Shown: positions 1 through 8,736 of the stretch, in pieces | Numbering within the stretch: position 1 is the stretch's first letter | How the letters are laid out: each line of letters starts with the position of its first letter | DNA from: Dehalococcoidia bacterium | GTDB lineage: Bacteria > Chloroflexota > Dehalococcoidia > Tepidiformales > Tepidiformaceae | Length of the DNA stretch: 64,000 nt | Direction of reading: 5' to 3' | Assembly (NCBI GenBank): GCA_009841435.1 | Contig: VXLW01000069.1 | Location: forward strand, 24,950-88,949 | Made by a program: the position numbers and the translations under genes | Notes under the pieces: generated by a model | Databases searched by the model: none | Seen by the model: the letters and a program-made list of their open reading frames with translations, nothing else | What the model was told of the DNA's origin: nothing

Positions 1-275
1 TGGACGGGCTGCCGGGCGGTCCGCACAGCACGGAGGTGCCCTTGGCGCTGCGCCCGCCCGCGGGCGAGGCCTACGCGCGCATCGAAAGCCCGCGCGGCGA
101 GTTGGGCTACTACCTCGTCAGCGACGAGGGGCCCTCGCCCTACCGCTTCCACATCCGCCCGCCCTCGCTCATCAACCTCAGCGTGCTGAAGGAGATGACT
201 GTGGGCGGCTCCATCGCCGACGCCATCGTGGCGCTCGGCTCGATCGACATCGTCGTCGGCGAGATTGACCGCTGA
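1..275 (+). CDS. nuoD: NADH-quinone oxidoreductase subunit D, C-terminal end (partial)
   Basis: Only the last ~91 codons are present; the reading frame is already open at base 3 and the gene continues off the left edge. The stretch [14 protein letters not shown], followed by [19 protein letters not shown] and the terminal [12 protein letters not shown], is the typical C-terminus of NuoD, the 49-kDa peripheral-arm subunit next to the quinone site. The stop overlaps the nuoH start by one base (TGATG), so the two are translationally coupled. In the usual operon order nuoE, F and G follow nuoD; here nuoH follows directly. Confidence 0.95.
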   Translation, partial: DGLPGGPHSTEVPLALRPPAGEAYARIESPRGELGYYLVSDEGPSPYRFHIRPPSLINLSVLKEMTVGGSIADAIVALGSIDIVVGEIDR

Positions 276-1540
276 TGGAGATGCTCGCGACGGACCACTG
301 GTACGACTTCCGCGACCTTTCGAACCTGTCGCGCGTCATCCTCGAGGGGATCGACAAGGTGGCGCCGTACGAGCTGGCGTACATCGTGGCGCCGATCATC
401 GGGTTCGTGGCGGCCTTCGTGATCTTCGTGCTGCCCTCGCAGCTGTTCGTGGGCGTCTACGGCGAGCGGCGGATCATCGGGCGCATCCAGTCGCGCAAGG
501 GACCGAACCGGGTGGGTCCGTTCGGTCTGCTGCAGCCGGTGGCGGACGCGCTCAAGCTGCTGCAGAAGGAAGCGCTTACGCCAACGGCCGCCGACAAGAC
601 GCTCATGTGGGCGGCGCCGGTCTTCTTCGTGGCGCCGGCGGTGCTGCTGTTCGCGGTCATCCCGTTCGGCCCGCGGATGGTGTTCGCGGACGTTCCCGCG
701 GGGCTCATCTTCTTCATCGCGGTGTCGGGCCTGCCGGTGCTGGCGGCGTTCATCGCGGGCTGGAGCTCGAACAACAAGTACAGCCTCTACGGGGCGATGC
801 GGATCGTGGCGATGTCGGTCAGCTACGAAGTCCCGCTCGTGCTGATGCTGCTCTGTGTCGTGGTGTTCACGAACACGATGAGCCTGCCGGGGATCGTCTG
901 GTTCCAGAAGGACGTCGACCTGTGGCTCATCTTCATGCAGCCGCTGGCGTTCGTCGTGTACTTCATCGCGGTGAGCGCCGAGCTGAACCGCACGCCCACC
1001 GACATCGCCGAGGCGGAGTCGGAGATCGTGGCGGGCTACCTGACCGAGTACAGCGGCATGAAGTGGGGCCTCTTCTACGGGATGGACATCGGCTACGCGC
1101 TGGCGGCCTCCGCCTTCGCGGCGACGATCTTCCTGGGCGGCTGGTCGATGTGGGGGCTGGAGCAGTGGGTACCGCCGTGGGTCATCTTCATCGCCAAGAC
1201 GCACCTCTTCTACATGGTCTTCATCTGGACGCGGGGCACACTGCCGCGGCTGCGAATCGACCAGCTCATGGGCTTCGCCTGGAAGTTCCTGTTGCCGCTG
1301 GCGGTCGTGAACCTGTTCCTGGTCTCGCTTGAGCGGCTGTGGTGGTCAGAAAGCGACCTCGGCGGCGGCATCGTGTTCGTGATTGCGGCGGTCAACATCC
1401 CCGTGTCGGCGGTGGCGGTGTACCTGTGGGCGCGATTCCTCGGGTACAAGCCGGAGCGCGTCCCCACGCGGCCGCGGCTCGTGCAGGACGCGGGCGGCTA
1501 CGTGCCGGTCGAGGATCCGGCGACGGGAGGGGGCAAGTAG
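275..1540 (+). CDS. nuoH: NADH-quinone oxidoreductase subunit H
   Basis: NuoH is the membrane subunit linking the quinone chamber to the proton-pumping arm of complex I. The protein (421 aa) is hydrophobic, with about eight to nine membrane segments, and carries the family landmarks GERRIIGRIQSRKGPNRVGP and GLLQPVADALKLLQKE near residues 65-105, plus an acidic loop (AEAESEIVAGY) near residue 245. It is longer than a usual NuoH (~330-350 aa): about 35 residues are added at the N-terminus, and there is a soluble C-terminal tail ending GYVPVEDPATGGGK. ATG 275 overlaps the nuoD stop; ATG 281 is an alternative. nuoJ follows immediately, so nuoI, which normally sits between H and J, is absent here. 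Confidence 0.95.
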   Translation: MEMLATDHWYDFRDLSNLSRVILEGIDKVAPYELAYIVAPIIGFVAAFVIFVLPSQLFVGVYGERRIIGRIQSRKGPNRVGPFGLLQPVADALKLLQKEALTPTAADKTLMWAAPVFFVAPAVLLFAVIPFGPRMVFADVPAGLIFFIAVSGLPVLAAFIAGWSSNNKYSLYGAMRIVAMSVSYEVPLVLMLLCVVVFTNTMSLPGIVWFQKDVDLWLIFMQPLAFVVYFIAVSAELNRTPTDIAEAESEIVAGYLTEYSGMKWGLFYGMDIGYALAASAFAATIFLGGWSMWGLEQWVPPWVIFIAKTHLFYMVFIWTRGTLPRLRIDQLMGFAWKFLLPLAVVNLFLVSLERLWWSESDLGGGIVFVIAAVNIPVSAVAVYLWARFLGYKPERVPTRPRLVQDAGGYVPVEDPATGGGK

Positions 1541-2065
1541 ATGGAAGGCGCCGGCGTGCACATCGCGTTCTACGTGCTCTCCATCCTCACGCTAGTGGCG
1601 GCGGGGGGCGTGATGGTGTCGCGCAACCTGCTGCACGCGGTCCTGTTCCTGATCGTCGCCTTCATCGGGGTGGCGGGCTTCTTCGTGCTGCTCTCGGCGG
1701 AGTTCATCGCGATGGCGCAGATCGTCATCTACGTGGGCGCGATCGCCGTGCTCATCCTGTTCGCGATCGTGCTGACGCCGCGGTCGGTGCGTGACAACTC
1801 AGAGACGGCGATGGTGGGGCCAGCGATCCTGCTGGGCGTGGCGCTGGCGACGGTGTTCCTGTTCGTCATCCACGACACCGGCTGGATGACCGGCGCCGGG
1901 GACCCGGGGCTCTCAGTCAGCGACCTGGGGCGGGCGCTGCTCTCGACGTGGGTGCTGCCCTTCGAAATCGCCTCCGTGCTCCTGACCGCCGCCCTGGTGG
2001 GCGCAATCATGCTCGTTCGTTCCGAGGCCGAGGAAAGCGAGGACGTGCCCGATGCTGACGCTTGA
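1541..2065 (+). CDS. nuoJ: NADH-quinone oxidoreductase subunit J
   Basis: NuoJ (174 aa) is an integral membrane subunit of complex I with five membrane segments. Landmarks are NLLHAVLFLIVAFIGVAGFF, the EFIAMAQIVIYVGAIAVLILF segment that carries the conserved helix-3 features, and a C-terminal ALVGAIMLVRSE. The ATG directly abuts the nuoH stop and a GGGAGGGGG tract lies about 10 bases upstream. Its last 14 bases overlap nuoK. It lies in the complex I operon and is presumably co-transcribed with its neighbours. Confidence 0.95.
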   Translation: MEGAGVHIAFYVLSILTLVAAGGVMVSRNLLHAVLFLIVAFIGVAGFFVLLSAEFIAMAQIVIYVGAIAVLILFAIVLTPRSVRDNSETAMVGPAILLGVALATVFLFVIHDTGWMTGAGDPGLSVSDLGRALLSTWVLPFEIASVLLTAALVGAIMLVRSEAEESEDVPDADA

Positions 2066-2363
2066 GCACTTCCTCACCGTCGGCGCCCTGCTGTTCTGCC
2101 TTGGGCTGGTGATCGCCCTGAGCAAGCGGAACGCGATCGGGGTGCTGATGGGCATCGAGCTGATGCTGAATTCGGTCAACCTGACGCTGATCGCGTTCTC
2201 GCGGTTCAGCGATGGGCCCGCGGAGATCGCGGGACACGCCTTCGTGGCGTTCATCATCACCGTCGCCGCTGCTGAGGCGGCCGTCGCGCTTGCGCTCGCG
2301 GTGGCCGTCTACCGGAGCCGCCAAACCGTCGAGGTCGACCAGCTCGACCTCCTGAAGTTGTAG
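2052..2363 (+). CDS. nuoK: NADH-quinone oxidoreductase subunit K
   Basis: NuoK (103 aa) has the normal family length and three membrane helices. The signature GIELMLNSVNLTLIAF, with the conserved membrane Glu, is at residues ~33-48, and a second Glu occurs in VAAAEAAVALAL. Both acidic residues lie in the proton path of the membrane arm. The start overlaps the end of nuoJ by 14 bases, an arrangement common for the J-K pair, which supports translational coupling. Confidence 0.95.
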   Translation: MLTLEHFLTVGALLFCLGLVIALSKRNAIGVLMGIELMLNSVNLTLIAFSRFSDGPAEIAGHAFVAFIITVAAAEAAVALALAVAVYRSRQTVEVDQLDLLKL

Positions 2364-2367
2364 CACC

Positions 2368-2565
2368 ATGTGGGTTGAATTCATGAGCGTGGCAAACGGG
2401 TACGTCGCTGAGACGTGGCGTGAGCTGTTCGCGGCGGAGGGGCTGCGGATCGTGATCATGCCGCCCGTAGGCCGCGGCGAAGACGCCTCCATGCGCGACG
2501 AACGCACCATCTACGTCCCCACGGGTAAGGCGCACGTGGCGCGCGAAATCCTGAGGAAGATCTGA
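2368..2565 (+). CDS. Small conserved-looking protein between nuoK and nuoL (DUF2007-like?)
   Basis: A 65-aa soluble protein tightly packed between nuoK (4-base gap) and nuoL (4-base gap), so almost certainly translated within the operon. It has no cysteines, so it cannot be the missing ferredoxin-like NuoI. The pattern AETWRELFAAEGLRIVI...RTIYVPTGKAHVAREIL resembles the short ferredoxin-like DUF2007 (putative signal-transducing) fold, in which a cell-surface or membrane enzyme partner is common, but I cannot assign it firmly. ATG 2383 (MSVANGYVAETW) is an equally plausible start; no strong SD distinguishes the two. No known complex I subunit matches it. Confidence 0.7.
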   Translation: MWVEFMSVANGYVAETWRELFAAEGLRIVIMPPVGRGEDASMRDERTIYVPTGKAHVAREILRKI

Positions 2566-2569
2566 GCCG

Positions 2570-4522
2570 ATGATCCAACTCTTCGCAGCGGCGACGGGCG
2601 AGGTTCCCGGCATCAGCGAGGTCGTGCTGTGGGCGATCATCCTCTGCCCGCTGGCGGCCTTCGCCGCAATCACGCTGTACGTGCGGCACCTGCCGAAGAT
2701 CGCGGGCTACCTGAGCATCCTCGCGATCGGCGTCTCCTTCGTGCTCTCGTTGATTGCGCTGGTCGACGTCCTGGGGGCGGGCGGCGGCATCGCCATCTAT
2801 TCGCACGACTGGTTCCGGGCAGGGCCGCTCGAGCTGGCCCTCGGGGTGCGCATCGACGGCCTGACGGCGGTGATGCTGGTGGTGGTGTCGAGCGTCTCGC
2901 TGCTCGTGCAGGTGTACTCGCAGGGGTACATGGAGGGCGACCCCGGCTACGGCCGCTACTACGCGTACATGAGCCTCTTCATCACGGCGATGCTGGGGCT
3001 GGTCCTGGCCGACAACCTGTTCATGCTCTTCATCTTCTGGGAGCTGGTGGGCCTTTCCAGCTACCTGCTCATCGGCTTCTGGTTCCACAAGCCGAGCGCA
3101 GCCTCGGCCGCCAAGAAAGCGTTCATCGTGACGCGCATCGGCGACCTCGGCCTGCTGGCGGCGATCCTGCTCATCTGGACGCGTCACGACACGCTCGCCA
3201 TCCACGAGATCCACGACCTGGCACTCACCGGAGCGCTCGCCGGGACGACGCTGACGCTGTTCGGGCTGGGGCTCTTCGCGGGGGCGGTCGGGAAGAGCGC
3301 GCAGTTCCCCCTGCACGTGTGGCTTCCGGACGCGATGGAGGGCCCGACGCCGGTCTCGGCGCTCATCCACGCGGCCACGATGGTCGCTGCCGGCGTCTAC
3401 CTGATGGCGCGCTTCTTCCCGGTCATCGAAGCGTCACCGGACGCCCTGAACGTAGTGGGCTGGATCGGGGCGGCGACGGTGGCGGTGGGGGCCTCGCTGG
3501 CGCTCGTGCAGACCGATCTGAAGCGGGTGCTCGCCTACTCAACGATCAGCCAGCTCGGCTACATGATGCTGGCGCTGGGCGTGTTCGGGTACGCGGTGGC
3601 GGTCTTCCACCTCTTCACGCACGCCTTCTTCAAGGCGCTGCTGTTCCTCGGCAGCGGCTCGGTGAACCACGCGACCAACACGTTCGACATGCGGCTGATG
3701 GGCGGCCTGCGCACGGTGATGCCGATCACGTTCTGGACGTTCCTGATCGGCACGCTCAGCCTCTCGGGCATCTTCCCGCTGGCCGGGTTCTGGTCGAAGG
3801 ACGAAATCCTGCTGGAGGCCTGGGTGAACAACAAGGGCCTCTACGCGGTGGCGGCGATGGCCTCGTTCGTGACCGCGCTCTACATGTTCCGCGCGATCTT
3901 CCTGACGTTCTTCGGGACGTACAAGGGCGGCGAAGCGGTCGACCACGAGGACGAGGACTCGCATTTCCACGGCGATCCGGCGCACCCGCACGAGTCGAGC
4001 TGGGTGATGACCGTGCCGCTGCTCATCCTGACGGCGGGCGCGATCGCGGCGGGCTGGTGGGCCTGGGGCAAGGAGTTCCACCACTTCGTGGAGGCGGCGG
4101 TGCCGGGTGGACTCCACAAGGCGCCCGACTTCAGCTACGGGATCGCGATCACGTCCTCGCTCATCGCGGTGGCGGGCATCGGGACGGCGTGGGCCATCTA
4201 CCACCGGGGGCTCGTCTCCCCGGCGGAGATTCGCAAGGTCGCGTTCCCGCTGGTCGCGCTCCTCGAGAACAAGTTCTTCCTGGATGACCTCTACGAACGC
4301 GCCTTCGCCGTGCAGGCGTTCCAGCGGGGCTGGAACCGCCTGGTGGAGGTGTTCGATACGACCGCCGTGGACGGCGCCGTGAACGGCGTGGGCTGGGTGG
4401 GGACGCAGTCGAGCCGCGTGCTGCGCCACGCCCAGACCGGCCAGGTGCAGCTCTACGGCGTGGGCATCGCCGCCGGCGTCTTCATCGTCGCCATCATCGT
4501 GTTCATCGCGAATCCGCTGTAG
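2570..4522 (+). CDS. nuoL: NADH-quinone oxidoreductase subunit L
   Basis: NuoL (650 aa) is the distal antiporter-like proton-pumping subunit. It shows the proton-translocation hallmarks in order: FWELVGLSSYLLIGFW (essential Glu), KKAFIVTRIGD, GKSAQFPLHVWLPDAMEGP with the conserved Lys, PVSALIHAATMVAAGVYL, and LKRVLAYSTISQLGYMMLAL. A His/acid-rich loop (DHEDEDSHFHGDPAHPHE) lies near residues 462-480 between late helices. Length matches the family, including the C-terminal lateral helix region. It starts 4 bases after the small ORF and ends 9 bases before nuoM. Confidence 0.96.
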   Translation: MIQLFAAATGEVPGISEVVLWAIILCPLAAFAAITLYVRHLPKIAGYLSILAIGVSFVLSLIALVDVLGAGGGIAIYSHDWFRAGPLELALGVRIDGLTAVMLVVVSSVSLLVQVYSQGYMEGDPGYGRYYAYMSLFITAMLGLVLADNLFMLFIFWELVGLSSYLLIGFWFHKPSAASAAKKAFIVTRIGDLGLLAAILLIWTRHDTLAIHEIHDLALTGALAGTTLTLFGLGLFAGAVGKSAQFPLHVWLPDAMEGPTPVSALIHAATMVAAGVYLMARFFPVIEASPDALNVVGWIGAATVAVGASLALVQTDLKRVLAYSTISQLGYMMLALGVFGYAVAVFHLFTHAFFKALLFLGSGSVNHATNTFDMRLMGGLRTVMPITFWTFLIGTLSLSGIFPLAGFWSKDEILLEAWVNNKGLYAVAAMASFVTALYMFRAIFLTFFGTYKGGEAVDHEDEDSHFHGDPAHPHESSWVMTVPLLILTAGAIAAGWWAWGKEFHHFVEAAVPGGLHKAPDFSYGIAITSSLIAVAGIGTAWAIYHRGLVSPAEIRKVAFPLVALLENKFFLDDLYERAFAVQAFQRGWNRLVEVFDTTAVDGAVNGVGWVGTQSSRVLRHAQTGQVQLYGVGIAAGVFIVAIIVFIANPL

Positions 4523-4531
4523 GAGGGTGGA

Positions 4532-5992
4532 ATGCTGCTGACGTTGCTCGTGTTCCTGCCCGCCTTCGCGGGGCTGCTGATCCTGCTGCTCCCGGCGGAC
4601 CGCGCCGGCTATTCCCGCTGGCTGGCGCTGCTGGGGTCGCTCGTGGCTCTCGCCATCTCAATCGGGATGTTCTTCGACTTCCAGACGGGCGGGGGCTTCC
4701 AGTTCGTCGACCGGGCCTCGTGGATCGACGTGGGCTCGTTCGAGATCCAGTACTTCCTGGCGGTCGACGGGCTGAGCATGCCGCTGGTCGTCCTGACGAC
4801 GTTCCTGACGGTAGCGGCGGTGCTGGTCTCGTTCAGCATCGAGCACCGGCCGCGCGCCTACTTCGCCTGCCTGATGGTGCTCTCGACGGCCGTGCTGGGC
4901 GTGTTCACGGCGATGGACTTCCTGCTCTTCTTCCTGTTCTGGGAGTTGGAGCTGTTCCCGATGTACCTGCTCATCTCGGTCTGGGGATCGGGGCGGCGCG
5001 AGTACTCGGCGATGAAGTTCGTGCTGTACACGGTGGCGGGCTCCGCCTTCATGCTCGTGGCGATCCTCGCGCTGGCGTTCAGCGCGGGCACGTTCGACAT
5101 GGAGGTGCTGGGCACCTCGACCATCACAACCGCGGTGCTGCCGCTGGGCTGGGTGTTCCTGTTCCTCTTCATCGGGTTCGCGGTGAAGCTGCCGATCGTG
5201 CCCCTGCACACCTGGCTGCCGGACGCGCACAGCGACGCGCCCACAGCCGTCTCGGTGATGCTGGCGGGCGTGCTGCTGAAGATGGGCGGCTACGCCATCA
5301 TCCGCACCTGCGTCACGATTCTGCCCGACCAGGCGAACGACTACGGCATCTGGCTGGCCGCCATCGGCTCGATCAGCGTGCTGTACGGCGCCTTCGTCAC
5401 CTTCAGACAGACCGACGTGAAACGGCTGATCGCGTACTCGTCGGTGAGCCACATGGGCCTCGTGCTGCTCGGCATCGGGGCGTTGGGCACGACGGCGATG
5501 GTGGGCGCGGCCTACCAGATGCTGGCGCACGGCTTGATCACGGGAATGCTTTTCGTGGTGGTGGGCCTGATGTACGAGCGCACGCACACGCGTGAAATTG
5601 GGCGACTGGGCGGGCTCGCGCGGCAGATGCCACTGATCGCGACGGGGCTTGTATTCGCGGGCTTCGCGAGCGTGGGGTTGCCGTCGCTGGCCGGGTTCAT
5701 CGCGGAGATCACCGTCTTCCTGGGCGCCTTCCAGAAGCACGAGTGGGCGGTGATCATGGCCATCTTCGGCGTGGTCCTGTCCGCGGGGTACATCCTCTGG
5801 ACGCTTCAACGGGTGGTGTTCGGGCCGGTTCGGCACGAGTGGGACGAGGCGGACGACCAGAAGCACTGGTGGGAGCACGCGAGCGTTATCGGGTTGGCCG
5901 CGCTGGTAATCCTGCTGGGCGTCTATCCGAGCCTGATCATGGACATGCTTGATCCCGCCATCGGGGTCGTGAGCGCGAGGGTGGCAGGGTGA
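4532..5992 (+). CDS. nuoM: NADH-quinone oxidoreductase subunit M
   Basis: NuoM (486 aa) is the second antiporter-like pump of complex I. It shows FFLFWELELFPMYLLI with the essential Glu, KLPIVPLHTWLPDAHSDAPT, VSVMLAGVLLKMGGYAIIR and DVKRLIAYSSVSHMGLVLLG. A good SD (AGGAGG, 4521-4526) precedes ATG 4532. The final four bases overlap the GTG start of nuoN. Length and motif order are normal for the family, with roughly 14 membrane segments. Confidence 0.96.
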   Translation: MLLTLLVFLPAFAGLLILLLPADRAGYSRWLALLGSLVALAISIGMFFDFQTGGGFQFVDRASWIDVGSFEIQYFLAVDGLSMPLVVLTTFLTVAAVLVSFSIEHRPRAYFACLMVLSTAVLGVFTAMDFLLFFLFWELELFPMYLLISVWGSGRREYSAMKFVLYTVAGSAFMLVAILALAFSAGTFDMEVLGTSTITTAVLPLGWVFLFLFIGFAVKLPIVPLHTWLPDAHSDAPTAVSVMLAGVLLKMGGYAIIRTCVTILPDQANDYGIWLAAIGSISVLYGAFVTFRQTDVKRLIAYSSVSHMGLVLLGIGALGTTAMVGAAYQMLAHGLITGMLFVVVGLMYERTHTREIGRLGGLARQMPLIATGLVFAGFASVGLPSLAGFIAEITVFLGAFQKHEWAVIMAIFGVVLSAGYILWTLQRVVFGPVRHEWDEADDQKHWWEHASVIGLAALVILLGVYPSLIMDMLDPAIGVVSARVAG

Positions 5993-7449
5993 GCGAACTC
6001 GACATCGTCGGACCCCAGCTCGCGATCCTGCTCGCCGCCGGCGCCGTGCTCGTGTGGGACGCGCTCCTGCCGAGCCAGCGCAAGGCGCTGCCCTACATCG
6101 CGCTGGCGGGCATCCTCGGGGCGGCCATCTGGACTTCGACGTGGGTCATACGGGGCGACTTCCAGACCGCGTTCGACGGCACCTTCGCGATCGACCAGTA
6201 CGCGGTGTTCTTCCAGTACGTGTTCGCCGGGATCACGGCGATCGTCGTCATCGCCTCGATCGACTGGGTGGACCGGGTGGGGCGGCGGCAGTCGGAGTAC
6301 TTCGCGCTCGTCCTGACGGCCTCGGCGGGCTTGATGTTCCTGGCGGGCGCGCGCGACCTGATCACGATCTTCCTGGCGCTCGAGCTCTCCTCCATCCCGC
6401 AATACATCCTCGCCGGGTGGGGGAAGGACCAGCGTTCGAGCGAAGCGGGCATGAAGTACCTGCTGCTCGGGGCCATCGCCTCGGCGCTGCTGCTGTACGG
6501 CATGGCGCTGCTCTACGGCTTCGCCGGCTCGACGCTCCTGACCGATATCTCCGCCGCCATCAGCGAGCACGGCGCTGACAACCGCTCGCTGCTCGTGGTT
6601 GCAAGCGTGCTGCTGATCGCCGGGTTCGGCTTCAAGATGGCGGTCGTCCCCTTCCAGATGTGGGTCCCGGACGTGTACCAGGGGGCGCCCACTCCCGTGG
6701 CCGCGTTCCTCTCGGTGGGGTCGAAGGCGGCGGCGTTCGCGGTCGTCATGCGGCTCTTCTTCGAGGGGCTGGGCGAGCAGTTCTTGAGCAACGACTGGGC
6801 GATGATCTTTGCGGTTATCGCGGCTGTCTCGATGACGCTGGGGAACGTGTTCGCGATCGTCCAACGCGACATCAAGCGGATGCTGGGGTACTCCTCGATC
6901 GCGCAGGCGGGCAATTTCATGATCGGGCTCGCGGCCATCTCGATCGCGGGCGAGCACTTCGTCCAGGGCGCGAGCGGCGTGCTGCTGTTCGTGGCGGCGT
7001 ACGCCTTCACGAACCTGGGCGCGTTCATCGCCGTCATCGGCATCTCGCAGCGTATTGGCAGCGACGACATCGCCGACTACGCGGGCATGTGGCGGCGGGC
7101 GCCGCTGCTGGCGCTGGCGCTCGCGTTCTGCCTCATCTCGCTGGCCGGCATCCCGCCGACGGCCGGATTCTGGGCGAAGCTGTACGTGTTCAACGCGGGC
7201 ATCCAGGCCGACCTCGTCTGGCTCGTCATCATCGGTGTGCTGAACTCGGTCGTGTCGGCCTACTACTACCTGGCCGTCGTGCGGCAGATGTTCATGGGCG
7301 AGGCGGAGGAGGAGCAGCGGCTGGCCATCTCGCCCACGGTGGGAGTGGCGCTGGGGGTGGCGACGGTGGGCGTGATCGTGTTCGGCATCATCCCGACGCC
7401 GCTGGTCGACGCGGCCCGCGAAGCGGCCGCCATCTTCGCCGTCAGCTAG
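5989..7449 (+). CDS. nuoN: NADH-quinone oxidoreductase subunit N
   Basis: NuoN (486 aa) is the third antiporter-like subunit. Recognisable segments are DLITIFLALELSSIPQYILAG (pump Glu), GFGFKMAVVPFQMWVPDVYQGAP, SVGSKAAAFAVVMR and IKRMLGYSSIAQAGNFMIGL. The GTG start overlaps the nuoM stop (GTGA), showing coupling. It is the last recognisable complex I gene here; ybeY follows after 7 bases and may share the transcript. With D, H, J, K, L, M and N seen, the window carries the quinone/pump modules but no NADH-oxidising module. Confidence 0.95.
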   Translation: MSELDIVGPQLAILLAAGAVLVWDALLPSQRKALPYIALAGILGAAIWTSTWVIRGDFQTAFDGTFAIDQYAVFFQYVFAGITAIVVIASIDWVDRVGRRQSEYFALVLTASAGLMFLAGARDLITIFLALELSSIPQYILAGWGKDQRSSEAGMKYLLLGAIASALLLYGMALLYGFAGSTLLTDISAAISEHGADNRSLLVVASVLLIAGFGFKMAVVPFQMWVPDVYQGAPTPVAAFLSVGSKAAAFAVVMRLFFEGLGEQFLSNDWAMIFAVIAAVSMTLGNVFAIVQRDIKRMLGYSSIAQAGNFMIGLAAISIAGEHFVQGASGVLLFVAAYAFTNLGAFIAVIGISQRIGSDDIADYAGMWRRAPLLALALAFCLISLAGIPPTAGFWAKLYVFNAGIQADLVWLVIIGVLNSVVSAYYYLAVVRQMFMGEAEEEQRLAISPTVGVALGVATVGVIVFGIIPTPLVDAAREAAAIFAVS

Positions 7450-7456
7450 CTGCGCC

Positions 7457-7924
7457 GTGGCCCACACCATCGACTTCGTGGTCGAGATCGAGCCTGAGGG
7501 CGTCGACATCGACACCCTCGAGGAGCTTGCCGGGCGGGTGCTGGCAGGGGAGGGCGTGGCGGACGGGGTCGCGCTGACGGTGCTCACGACGGACGACGAG
7601 ACGCTCCAGGACCTGAACAACCGCTTCCTCGGCATTGATGCGCCTACGGATGTGCTCGCGTTCCCGGAGGCGGCTGAGGCGCCGCTGGGGGAGGGGGAAC
7701 GGCCGAGCCTGGGTGAGATCGCGATCAGCGTCCCGACGGCGGTGCGGCAGGCTTCCGAGCTGGGCCACTCAATCGCGGACGAGCTGGCGCACCTGCTGAC
7801 GCACGGCATCCTGCATCTCTGCGGCTATGAGCACGAGGGTGGGGGGGAGGAGGCGGCGCGGATGAGGTCACGCGAGGAGCAGTATCTAGGCGACATAAGA
7901 GGACATGGCGTTCAAGGGCACTAG
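7457..7924 (+). CDS. ybeY: Endoribonuclease YbeY (rRNA maturation factor)
   Basis: YbeY is a zinc-dependent endoribonuclease acting in 16S rRNA 3' processing and ribosome quality control. The 155-aa protein has the family length and the metal site HGILHLCGYEH near residues 116-126, matching the family pattern HGxLHLxGYDH. Upstream are the conserved NNRFLGIDAPTDVLAFP and LGEIAISV. The GTG start at 7457 lies 7 bases after nuoN, with no clear SD. Location in the complex I operon is not functionally obvious. Confidence 0.92.
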   Translation: MAHTIDFVVEIEPEGVDIDTLEELAGRVLAGEGVADGVALTVLTTDDETLQDLNNRFLGIDAPTDVLAFPEAAEAPLGEGERPSLGEIAISVPTAVRQASELGHSIADELAHLLTHGILHLCGYEHEGGGEEAARMRSREEQYLGDIRGHGVQGH

Positions 7925-7974
7925 GGCTGCTCCCGCGTAGGATGAGCCGCCGCACACTCCCAAGGAGGCAACCG

Positions 7975-8736
7975 ATGGCGACACTGAACCGGAACGGCGT
8001 GAACCTGTACTACGAGGTCGAGGGGGAAGGGCCGGCGATCCTGTTGACGCACGGCTTCGGGGCCAGCTCGAGCATGTGGCGCGGGCAGATGGACGCGTTC
8101 CAGGATCGCTACCGGATCATCGCCTGGGACATGCGGGGGCACGGCAATACCGACAGTCCCGAGGATCCCGCCGACTATTCCGAGCCGGCGACGCTGGCCG
8201 ACATCGCCGCGATTCTCGATGCCTGTGGGGTGGAGAGCGCGATCGTGGGAGGGCTGTCGCTGGGCGGGTACATGTCGCTGGCGTTCAATCTGGCGCACCC
8301 GGAACGGACACGGGCCCTGATGCTGTTTGACACGGGTCCGGGGTACAACAACCCCAAGGGGCGCGAGGGATGGAACCAGTTCGCCATCAGGCGCGCGGAG
8401 GCGTTCGAGACGCGGGGGCTCGCCTCGCTCGGTGAGTCGGCGGAGGTGAAGGCGGCGCGTCACCGGTCGGCGGATGGGCTGGCGAAGGCGGCGCGCGGGA
8501 TGTTGACGCAGCGCGACGCGAGGGTCATCCAGTCGTTGACCTCGATCGACAAGCCGACGCTGGTCGTGACCGGGGCGGACGACAAGAACTTCCTGGCCGC
8601 GCACGGCTACATGAGCGAGAACATCCCGGGCGCCATGAGCTTCATGATCGACGACGCCGGACACGCGGCGAACATCGACCAGCCGGAAGCGTTCAACGCG
8701 GCTGTCGAGGCGTTCCTCACCTCGCTCGACGGCTAG
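7975..8736 (+). CDS. Alpha/beta hydrolase
   Basis: A 253-aa single-domain alpha/beta hydrolase, cytoplasmic (no signal peptide). Visible elements are the oxyanion segment HGFGASSSMW, the nucleophile elbow GLSLGG, a likely acid in VTGADDKN and the His in DDAGHAAN. It resembles 3-oxoadipate enol-lactonase/esterase-type members, but the substrate cannot be told. ATG 7975 is preferred over ATG 7942 because AAGGAGG (7962-7968) precedes it at ideal spacing and the family sequence begins there. It converges with the ThDP enzyme gene; the two stop codons interlock in a CTAG at 8733-8736. Confidence 0.88.
   Translation: MATLNRNGVNLYYEVEGEGPAILLTHGFGASSSMWRGQMDAFQDRYRIIAWDMRGHGNTDSPEDPADYSEPATLADIAAILDACGVESAIVGGLSLGGYMSLAFNLAHPERTRALMLFDTGPGYNNPKGREGWNQFAIRRAEAFETRGLASLGESAEVKAARHRSADGLAKAARGMLTQRDARVIQSLTSIDKPTLVVTGADDKNFLAAHGYMSENIPGAMSFMIDDAGHAANIDQPEAFNAAVEAFLTSLDG

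Noticed and set aside
2368..2565. Small ORF between nuoK and nuoL as a remnant of nuoI
   Set aside because: It contains no cysteines and no ferredoxin motif.
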